A program made the position numbers and the translations under genes. This document shows positions 1-10,900 of a stretch of DNA of 64,000 nt, in pieces; within the stretch, counting starts at the first letter, position 1; every line of letters starts with the position of its first letter. Source of the stretch: Apostichopus japonicus (lineage: Eukaryota > Echinodermata > Holothuroidea > Aspidochirotida > Stichopodidae). The notes beneath the pieces were generated by a model. That model did not search any database. It saw nothing but the letters and a program-made list of their open reading frames with translations, and was not told the origin of the DNA. The stretch covers positions 5,581,501-5,645,500 of the forward strand of contig NC_092563.1 in NCBI RefSeq assembly GCF_037975245.1, given 5' to 3'.

Positions 1-69
1 GCAGCATCTCGCAGCCAGGCTTCATAGAACATAATATCTTTTGTGCTTTGCAGTTTCACACGAAATATA
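1..69 (-). CDS. Possible C-terminal exon fragment at the window edge
   Basis: One minus-strand frame is open from an AG at 70-71 to the window edge and reads FRVKLQSTKDIMFYEAWLRD. Its R...EAWLRDA spacing loosely resembles the helix near the end of the second NIPSNAP repeat, and it lies in the right direction. The acceptor is weak (no pyrimidine tract), so this is a suggestion only. Confidence 0.2.
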
Positions 70-104
70 CTTCAGGTCTGCTGAGATAGCTCCTAAGTGT
101 TTGA

Positions 105-357
105 TATGTATGCGTGTATGTATGTATGTATTTTAGATACTCCTGCAAGCAGGAACTTGCGAAGAAGCCTCATGGGCTTATCAAAGCCGCAAGCTGACCG
201 AAGTCAGTCTCTTACATTCATATTTAACGTCCGTGACTATGAATTGTCAATTGTTAACCACTCTGTAACTGGACAACATACATTAATCTGGCAGTGACTT
301 GAACCGGGGACCTTATAATTGAAAGGCACCAGCGTTAACCACTGAGCTAATACTCCT
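105..357 (-). mobile_element. tRNA-derived SINE, copy 1
   Basis: Read on the minus strand, 293-357 has a box A (TAGCTCAGTGG, plus 339-349) and a box B (GGTTCAAGTCA, plus 295-305) at tRNA-like spacing. A body follows and the element ends in a short (CATA)n tail at 105-130. The body shares long stretches (GCAGGAACT, GCGAA, GCAAGCTGACCGAAG, TTTAACGTCC) with 41235-41420. This is Pol III promoter architecture with a microsatellite tail, as in SINEs. Confidence 0.7.
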
Positions 358-425
358 AAGTATTTGATATTGATTCGTCCTAGCTGAGCAGGATTTAGCA
401 GCTGCTGCAGCCCCCAGACAGATAC

Positions 426-792
426 TTAAAGGGTGTGAAGACTCGCACACAAAGGAACGTCTCATGCCGGTAATCGTACCTAGTTTCCAATGAGGTGTAA
501 CAGAAGTGTTAGACACCACCATCGATCCCAGAAAATACACACACAGCTTGCTACCGTCCGGTAATTAGACACTAGTGTACAGTCAATACATACAGCTATG
601 GTCAATACCCACTACACAGTGTACATATAGCAGCAATGGACATCTTAGGTCTAGGTAAAAGATAACAAGGTATCACGTTTCATTACTGTCTGCATTTTGT
701 AGGACAAGAAGAAAACTTCAATTGCAAGCAATGGAAAGTTATCTTTTTCAGAGGGCGGCACACGGTTTGGGGCGAGTCTTCAATGCCTTTAA
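426..792. mobile_element. MITE family 1, copy 1
   Basis: The ends are inverted repeats: TTAAAGGGTGTGAAGACTCGC on the left and the complement of TTAAAGGCATTGAAGACTCGC on the right. TTAA is at both borders. It has no coding capacity. Three more copies lie at 3748-4598, 26261-26591 and 63271-63659. The TTAA borders suggest a Kolobok- or piggyBac-type mover; this is inference. Confidence 0.85.
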
Positions 793-1555
793 AGGATTAT
801 TCTGGTGACTAAAGTTAAAGTCTTTAGTGACAAAAAAAAACTGGAAAGTTTCTGCATCTTGTCAAAACCACTTCCTGATAGCATTTTGTATGGTTGAAGA
901 TACAGTTTTTTTTCTCACTTTGGTGGTATTTTGTGAAAACATCTTGCAACAGCAGAGTGAATAATGTCATCTCAGCAATTCAGCGGAAAATGTTTTGTTT
1001 TGTTTTGCTTTTTATACCACTTTAATTCATACCACACTGGAGAATAATATTTGTGCAGAAAAAGTTGTATTTTGATGATTATTGACGGCCAAGTAAACAT
1101 TCAAGATAAACCATATTTCAAGGATAAATAAACACAAAGATTATCATAACAAAGTATAGCGTGTGGAGAACATTTAGTGCAATGACATTAATCAGGAACC
1201 TTTACTAGTGATCCAATCCCTGGAAGATATCAAGGGTTTAGCCAGTCAAAATAGGTTACATTCAATCGTACAATCAAAGATTAGCAATTAACGATCTAAC
1301 TGAGATGGGCTTTTCAACTAACAACTCATGTGGAAAATTTCTCTTTTTCCATATATAACTGTTTAAATTATCTGGAATATTCCTTAAAAAATTGGTAGAA
1401 GTTGAAGTTGGAGTTTTTTCATGTCCCATTATTCTTTCATTAGTTCAAAACAATTGGACTTAATATTCAGAATTAGACTTCCTGTAAAGTATTTTTTGTA
1501 TCACCATAGCTTTAATGTATTTTTCTATCCTTTTATAAGTTTTATGGTATATACC
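793..1555. other. No gene or clear repeat seen
   Basis: This is AT-rich sequence without a convincing exon, RNA gene or duplicated segment. Confidence 0.4.
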
Positions 1556-1559
1556 TTTT

Positions 1560-1697
1560 AGGCGATATTTTTGTACTATTTGCTTTTGACTGTTTCCTGT
1601 ATTTTAAATGTTTCCTGTATATTAATTGTTTCAATTCCTGTAAAGCGCTTCGAGCAGCGTTGCTGATGAACGCGCTATATAAGTACTATTATCAATC
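1560..1697 (+). mobile_element. LINE 3' tail fragment (CR1/L2-like)
   Basis: It contains TGTAAAGCGCTTCGAGCA followed by GAACGCGCTATATAAGTA and a degenerate ATTATC end. This is the 3' UTR style of CR1-group LINEs widespread in marine invertebrates. It abuts the exon C reading frame of the NIPSNAP-like gene. Confidence 0.5.
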
Positions 1698-1747
1698 AAA
1701 GGTTTCTGTTGCTTCATGATGAGTACAATTAGCCCGCTTGTACAAAC

Positions 1748-1909
1748 CTGTATCACAGTCACCAATCTGTGTAGTAAAGACACCCATCAGTTTGCCTGTC
1801 TTCTTCTCTGAAAGAAGTCGTTCTTGGATAGAGGTTATCTGCGAGAATTTATCAATGTCCATGTTCGCCGCATCGGATCTCACTTGGAGAGCACAAAGTT
1901 GATAAATTC
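1748..1909 (-). CDS. NIPSNAP: NIPSNAP-like gene, exon C (start of second repeat)
   Basis: The exon opens after a good acceptor (GTTGTTCTTACAG) and completes a glycine codon split with exon B, giving GGIYQL. It continues with a stretch ending [15 protein letters not shown], matching the opening of the second NIPSNAP repeat (GVYEL ... KLVGVFHTEYG). The 3' limit is uncertain. A CAG|GTTTGT donor ends it at 1748. Without that donor the frame runs on to a TGA at 1692, where a LINE 3' tail begins, so read-through into the repeat is an alternative end. Confidence 0.75.
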
Positions 1910-4900
1910 CTGTAAGAACAACTATCATTGGTTGATTCAAACATAAGAATTGTCGACAGCATATTTAAATATATCTCTGCCAGCCTAGTTGTGAAGTTAG
2001 TTTACTTTCTGGTCAGCTATGAGCTTTGAAATCAGGGTTAACCTATGTTCATGTTTACTGCACTGTCAATTATCCACCACAGCTGCAGCACAGTTATGTA
2101 CAGTGGTCTTAAATATAGCTCAGACTATTTTCAAAATCTTTTGGTATTTCATAAAGTGGTGATCAGGAAAGAAAAAAGAAATTCCTGGTTGCCACTTGGA
2201 CATACAGGCCTTACCTTTTAGTTGTCTGAACAGCAAATTTGGGTGTCCGTTTTTTGTTTGTTTTTGTTTTCAGTTTTAGTGAAATATTGACCGATTTGTT
2301 CACTGTAGAAGAGATGTGTAGGTTTTTGTAAAACACCACCTTTGGGGGCGATACCAATTGATATTTTTACCTATTTGAGGACAGTTTATATAGTGATAAT
2401 GCAATCTGATTTTAATGTAAACAACTAGTCATCCGTTGGGTGAGCTTTATAGCTGATTGTGGTCATCCAGAACAAAACTGTGGTCACTCTCGGACGAGGG
2501 GATGACCATTAAAAACTTTAACATGGTGATTTAAAAGCTGCTTAAAACTTGATGGCTATCTTAATACTCTATACTAACGACTATAGCTGAGAAGTCAATG
2601 GGGATTATATTTTTATTATCTGCCTTTCAAATGATCATGTAAGAATTATCTATTTCATGGAGGTAATTTGTTTTACAACTTGGTTTCCTCCCCTTTTCAC
2701 AGAAGAACCGACACAAAACCCTTAAAATTGTCTTAATTGGTATTTTTTAAATCTCATTTATGAAACGTACCTGGAGAAGAAGGTTAAATATTTGACAGAC
2801 TGTTTATATTCCAGGTACTCCATACATTATAATAATTAATCATTCACACTGTGTCTGTGACAGTCTAAACCATTCCCTTGTTCCCTTGTTCAAATAATAA
2901 TTAATAAACTGATGCATTTGTTTAAAATTTATGGATGTAAGACTAGAGAAAATAATCAAGCTTCATCAGAGAAAACATATTGCTTGGGGTACTTTATCAA
3001 TAAATAACACCGATAATTGTGTGTAGATTGTACAGCTGATTAAACCACAAAACCAATGGGCTTATTGTGATTCCTTGCCAATTAAGATCATAATCCCAAG
3101 ATTTCGTCATTGTTGATTATATTGATCAGCAAGGTTCTCTCACTGACTGTGGACCTACCTACTGAATATGTTAACTTACCATGTTTACAAGCTATTTTTA
3201 GCAAAATCAACTCAAGCCCTGCCCCCTAATAAATGCAAACTTTCTGCTTCTAAATCATTTATTCGGTGATCCTAAGTATCACTGAGAAATTTTGTAAATT
3301 TATTGAATTTTCAGGAATTCATGTGAAGAAAGAATATAAAATTAAACATTATTTTAAAAGACAATGCATAAATACCAAAGTCAATACCCTTTAAATTTAT
3401 TGAATTTAAGGAATTCATGTGAAGAAAGAACATAAAATTAAACAGTATTTTAAAAGACAATGCACAATTACCAATGTCAATACCCTCAGAAGAACCCCGC
3501 ATGCCCCCTCCAGGAATCCCCCACCTAGCTACTCACCTCCCTCTACAAATGGTTCAGTGGCTACAGTTCCCCATGGTACAGACAAGAGTTGACTGTGTTG
3601 CCGATCAAAGTATTCGTGAGCCTCATTGGCGTATTCTACTTTCCAAGTTCTGTCAGCTCCAAGCGCTGCTCTGACAGATGCTCGATGTGAGAGATTGTCT
3701 AGAAGAAACAAATCTTTTATTTTCTGAGATGCTTAGAACATGTTTCATTAAAGGGTGTGAAGCCTCGCCCACATAGAAACATCTCATGCCGGTAATTTGA
3801 CCTAGTTTTGAATGAGATGTAACAGAAGTTTTAGACACCACCATCGATCCCTGAAAATACACACACAGCTTGCTACCGTCGGTAATTAGAGACTAGCGTA
3901 CAGTCAATACATACAGCTATGGTAAGGTGACCAGACGTCCCCGATTTTCGGGGACAGCCCCCGATTACAGTGTGCTGTCCCCGATGAACAAGTGTCCCCG
4001 AAAATGTCCCTGATTCGTCAAAATGTTCAGGAATCTCGAAAATATCCCACATTATTAGTAAAATAATTGTAAAAAAAAAATTTAGTCAAGTGTGCAGTCG
4101 CAGAACGGAGCTAACCAATAGTTCAGATGGGCCAGTGTAAAGTGGAATATGCTAGATCGATCTAGCCTAGCACTCTTACGTAAAGTAATTAAAATTAATC
4201 TAAAAAAAGCTACATTTTTGAAAATAAAATTGATATAAAACGTGCTTCTAAGTATCACCATTTTACATCTAGGCACTTAGGCACTTGAAAATTTTCCAAA
4301 GGGGAGGGGGACACCCCCTCCCCTTAAACCCCTCCCTCCATATCTGTCACGCAATAAATGTCCCTGATTCCAGTCAGGCAAATATGGTCACCTTACCCTT
4401 AAGCTATGGTCAATACCCACAACACAGTGTACATAGCAGCATGGACATCTCAGGTCTAGATAAAAGATAACAAGGTATCACGTTTCATTACCGTCAGCAT
4501 TTTGTAGCGACAAGAAGAAAACGTCATTTGCAAGCAACGAAAAGTTAACTTTTTCAGAGGGCATCACACGGTTTGGGGCGAGTCTTCAATGCCTTTAATA
4601 CACTAGTTGTACTAGGAATTAGTCTGCTGCAAAGGAGCTTTAGATGTGTAGCACTCAGTCAAGCAGCCGATTGTAGTTCTTATGGTAATGTATATATAGT
4701 GGTAATGAAAATATAGTAAGCTTTCTTCTGAATGCAGTCATTAATGATGTAAAAGAAAGTATAATATTGCTTGTCTCCTACCAACAGTACCACTGATGCA
4801 TCATTCATTGTGCTCACTAATTGTAGCTAATTCATTAATAAATAATCCTCCATAAAAAAAAGGTAAAGAAACAAATTGGAATCTTTATTATTGATCAGAA

Positions 4901-7900
4901 GTCAGTATAGTATGCATGTAAATAAAACAATTATTTACAAAAGTGATGTCAAAGTTTTCAAAGATGGGTTTATAATATATATGTAAGTTGATAAGTCACT
5001 ATATTGTGAATAGTATATATGCTACTTGAGGAGGATTGATGGAGGCAGTATAAATAACAAGTGGTGTGGTTAAAAACCACATAAAATAAGTATTTTGCAA
5101 AACACTTAGTCGCAAGCAATACACCTGGGGGGGGGAGGGGGGGAGGACTTCAGTTTATACACTAAAACATATGCAAAATTTATTGTTCTGTAGCTTAGAG
5201 GGCCTATACAGCTGTTGGTATCTGTTGACCATACTTATCTGGTCTATACACTGCATCTTTCTACCATACTAAACTTTCCTTAGAAACTAAATATTTATTG
5301 CTTCCAAAGATCTTTACCAGTAGCGTGAAATCTACCAAGATGTTTAAGAAAATGAAATGTGGCATCTATGGCTGTCGGTATTAAAAAGGTTTTAACTATG
5401 TTCCGGATATTGCATTAATTGCATATATTTCTGCCGGCTATACCGTTTCTTTTTCAAATACAAAATTGCATACATTGATTAGATATCTCTAAACACCGTA
5501 AAGGTATGCTGCATTGGCCCCAAATATGCTAGATATTCATATATGGTCAACTTTGGTCAAAATTCTTCAACTGTATTTATTAAAACCTTCGGGGAAATTT
5601 TGCACACTGGGACATTCAGTCATCTTGTGTGTTCCTTAAAAGTTGTCTGAGAACAATTTAGAGAGTAAAAGACCTCCAGGAAAGTACTTTTTAAAAACTT
5701 CTAGCAATTCATAGCGTGCTATAATTTGGGGCCTATACAGACTACCTTTAAGTCATGCCTGTAAGGATACTGAGCAGTAATCAGCTGAAAGTTAGGTACG
5801 TGTGAATAACTTTAGTTTGAGTTGGTATGATACCCAGGTGTCATGAGACCGTCAGTACTTACAGATGTGTGTATTTGCATTGTTGACTATTAAATGTAAA
5901 GATCTGTTTACTCTCATAGGGATGAATTAAATAGGACAATTTGTTGGATTTAGTTGAGATTACTGTACTAATTAAGGGTGCACAGGTTGGCCAAAGAGCA
6001 TAGTTGGTTTATTTTAAGTCAATCATGATTATTGCAATAGAACTCCTATAGCAAATAAGACGCCATGAATTGATTGAATTGAATGTATTCATTGAATTGA
6101 ATGTATATTGATTGAATTGAATGTTTATTGGATGAATTGAGTGAGTTGATTGAATTGAATGTATTCATTGAATGAATTCATAAATGAATGTATATTGATT
6201 GAATGTTTATTGGATGAATTGAGTGAGTTGATTGAATTGAATGTATTCATTGAATGTATTGATTGAAATGAATGTATTGGTTGAACTGAACTTATTGCCT
6301 GAATTATTGTTGTTTTAATGTTTTGCCAATAAGAACAACATCTCAGACCTCGAAAAGTGAAAGAACCCACAAAAAGTCAATTCATTATGGCTATACATGC
6401 CCCTATAGTGTATATATACTTACCATATTCCCATAAATGTAAAGCTTCATTCACGTCACCAATCTCAGTAATCCAAGAGCCTACCAACTTTGAATGAGCT
6501 TTACGTAAATGGTATTTTCCCTTTGTGATCTGCAAGTAATTTCCCATACAGGACGGTTTGATGCTGTATATTCGTAACTCATACAGCTTACTGGTCCCTG
6601 GAGGAAGCGTCTGGAAATAAAAAAGAGAAGTAAATATTCAAATCAAAGAAACATGAATGTTATCGTAGAATTATAGGATTACATTTAGAGGCAATGTAAT
6701 GTAATCTTAATAAAGTAACAATTTGTTTCTCTAATTAAGAGCCGCCAGCAGGTGCATTAAACTCAAACTTGTGTAGTTGAACTTACGACACATATAAAGG
6801 TAAGGAGATTTTGTAATATTGGATGGAGCTGCATAGTTATGGAGTCTCTTCAAAGATAATATTTGTTAAAGGTATACTGTATTGGCCACAAATATGCTAG
6901 ATATTCAAATATGGTTACCTTTGGGCAAAATAAGTTAATGCGTTTGTATAACAACCTTCGACGAAATTTTCCTCACAGGGACATTCAGTCATCTTGTGTT
7001 CCTTATAAATGTCTGAGAACAATTTGGAGAGTAAAGACCTCCAGGAAAGTACTTTTTGGAAACTTCCAGCAATTATAGCATCCTATAATTTGGGGCCTAT
7101 ACAGGCTACCTTTAATGTAAACACAATTAACAGGATTATTGTAACACATATGGCATTTTTTCAAAGTTTATGAATATATAGCACTTTTGAAGGTTCAGAA
7201 TTGTACCTTCTACAGTTATAAATTGCTATGCATTTTGACAATCCTATATCAAATAGTTACCATCTACTATAGCATTTTGACAATCCTATATCAAATAGTT
7301 ACCATCTACTATAGCATTTTGACAATCCTATATCAAATAGTTACCATCTACTATAGCATTTTGACAATCCTATATCAAATAGTTACCATCTACTATAGCA
7401 TTTTGACAATCCTATATCAAATAGTTACCATCTACTATAGCATTTTGACAATCCTATATCAAATAGTTACCATCTACTATAGTATTTTGACAATCCTATA
7501 TCAAAAAGTTACCATCTACTATAGCATTTTGACAATCCTATATCAAATAGTTACCATCTACTATATCATTTTGACAATCCTATATCAAATAGTTACCATC
7601 TACTATAGTATTTTGACAATCCTATATCAAAAAGTTACCATCTACTATAGCATTTTGACAATCCTATATCAAATAGTTACCATCTACTATAGCATTTTGA
7701 CAATCCTATATCAAATAGTTACCATCTACTATAGCATTTTGACAATCCTATATCAAATAGTTACCATCTACTATAGCATTTTGACAATCCTATATCAAAT
7801 AGTTATCATCTACTATAGCATTTTGACAATCCTATATCAAATAGTTACCATCTACTATAGCATTTTGACAATCCTATATCAAATAGTTACCATCTACTAT

Positions 7901-10900
7901 AGCATTTTGACAATCCTATATCAAATAGTTACCATCTACTATAGCATTTTGGCAATCCTATATCAAATAGTTACCATCTACTATAGCATTTTGACAATCC
8001 TATATCAAATAGTTACCATCTACTATAGCATTTTGACAATCCTATATCAAATAGTTACCATCTACTATAGCATTTTGGCAATCCTATATCAAATAGTTAC
8101 CATCTACTATAGCATTTTGACAATCCTATATCAAATAGTTACCATCTACTATAGCATTTTGACAATCCTATATCAAATAGTTACCATCTACTATAGCATT
8201 TTGACAATCCTATATCAAATAGTTACCATCTACTATAGCATTTTGACAATCCTATATCAAATAGTTACCATCTACTATAGCATTTTGGCAATCCTATATC
8301 AAATAGTTACCATCTACTATAGCATTTTGACAATCCTATATCAAATAGTTACCATCTACTATAGCATTTTGACAATCCTATATCAAATAGTTACCATCTA
8401 CTATAGCATTTTGGCAATCCTATATCAAATAGTTACCATCTACTATAGCATTTTGACAATCCTATATCAAATAGTTACCATCTACTATAGCATTTTGACA
8501 ATCCTATATCAAATAGTTACCATCTACTATAGCATTTTGACAATCCTATATCAAATAGTTACCATCTACTATAGCATTTTGACAATCCTATATCAAATAG
8601 TTACCATCTACTATAGCATTTTGGCAATCCTATATCAAATAGTTACCATCTACTATAGCATTTTGACAATCCTATATCAAATAGTTACCATCTACTATAG
8701 CATTTTGGCAATCCTATATCAAATAGTTACCATCTACTATAGCATTTTGACAATCCTATATCAAATAGTTACCATCTACTATAGCATTTTGACAATCCTA
8801 TATCAAATAGTTACCATCTACTATAGCATTTTGACAATCCTATATCAAATAGTTACCATCTACTATAGCATTTTGACAATCCTATATCAAATAGTTACCA
8901 TCTACTATATCATTTTGACAATCCTATATCAAATAGTTACCATCTACTATAGCATTTTGACAATCCTATATCAAAAAGTTACCATCTACTATAGCATTTT
9001 GACAATCCTATATCAAATAGTTACCATCTACTATAGCATTTTGACAATCCTATATCAAATAGTTACCATCTACTATAGCATTTTGACAATCCTATATCAA
9101 ATAGTTACCATCTACTATAGCATTTTGACAATCCTATATCAAATAGTTATCATCTACTATAGCATTTTGACAATCCTATATCAAATAGTTACCATCTACT
9201 ATAGCATTTTGACAATCCTATATCAAATAGTTACCATCTACTATAGCATTTTGACAATCCTATATCAAATAGTTACCATCTACTATAGCATTTTGGCAAT
9301 CCTATATCAAATAGTTACCATCTACTATAGCATTTTGACAATCCTATATCAAATAGTTACCATCTACTATAGCATTTTGACAATCCTATATCAAATAGTT
9401 ACCATCTACTATAGCATTTTGGCAATCCTATATCAAATAGTTACCATCTACTATAGCATTTTGACAATCCTATATCAAATAGTTACCATCTACTATAGCA
9501 TTTTGACAATCCTATATCAAATAGTTACCATCTACTATAGCATTTTGACAATCCTATATCAAATAGTTACCATCTACTATAGCATTTTGACAATCCTATA
9601 TCAAATAGTTACCATCTACTATAGCATTTTGGCAATCCTATATCAAATAGTTACCATCTACTATAGCATTTTGACAATCCTATATCAAATAGTTACCATC
9701 TACTATAGCATTTTGACAATCCTATATCAAATAGTTACCATCTACTATAGCATTTTGACAATCCTATATCAAATAGTTACCATCTACTATAGCATTTTGG
9801 CAATCCTATATCAAATAGTTACCATCTACTATAGCATTTTGACAATCCTATATCAAATAGTTACCATCTACTATAGCATTTTGACAATCCTATATCAAAT
9901 AGTTACCATCTACTATAGCATTTTGACAATCCTATATCAAATAGTTACCATCTACTATAGCATTTTGACAATCCTATATCAAATAGTTACCATCTACTAT
10001 AGCTTTTTGGCAATCCTATATCAAATAGTTACCATCTACTATAGCATTTTGACAATCCTATATCAAATAGTTACCATCTACTATAGCATTTTGACAATCC
10101 TATATCAAATAGTTACCATCTACTATAGCATTTTGCTGTGCGATTCTGGATGAATTATTCCCTGTTGTGTTGGAATTCCATCTATAAAATGTTGACACAT
10201 TTAAATATCATATTATGTAGATGATCTTCCACATGTTAAGAATTTATCCTACGCACATCAGCTGAAACTGTTTCTTAGATTCCAATGTTATGCACGTAGG
10301 GTACGTACAAACTGTTTGATTTTTCCCACATTTTCTGTGGTTTCTGAAGCCATCTTCTTCTCATATTTCTTCTCCCCCTCACTCTCTCCCTCCCTCCCTG
10401 CTCTTCCCTCTCTCCCATCGCCCTCGTCTTACTCATCCTGGTCATTAAACTTCTTCTTTTTCCCCCTCAGGTTTGGGTGGAAGAATAAAAAGAACGAGGG
10501 TCATTGACCATTTGCTGAGGGTGTACAGAACTAATTTGTTTTATAAGAGACAAAATTCTGAGCTTTTAAAATTGCTACACAACATATTAACACTAGATAA
10601 TTCCCATAGATGTACAGATGGTCCATCCACATGTGATGAAGAATGTGAACGAACCAACCCGTTTGGCTTTAATAACCGACTGACTATCATTTAAATACAA
10701 ATTCTGAAAAATTCTGTTGTTGGCTGCAATATAACAGTGTCTTTGAATATACAGCACACTGATTATTAATAACTACAGATCCATCAGGAATTAATAGCTG
10801 CTTAATATTCTCATCTATTCATCATTGTCATAAAAAGTCACACATGTTTGAACACAATATAAATTTTCTCTGTACAGAGCTACAGTCCTCCCCCAGAAAT

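Noticed and set aside
295-357. Functional tRNA gene
   Set aside because: Box A and B are present but the sequence lacks a proper acceptor stem pair and continues into a SINE body shared with 41235-41420.
3474-3674. Plus-strand ORF over NIPSNAP exon B
   Set aside because: It is the antisense shadow of a well supported exon.
7231-10135. CRISPR-like array
   Set aside because: There are no unique spacers; the units are contiguous identical repeats in an animal intron.
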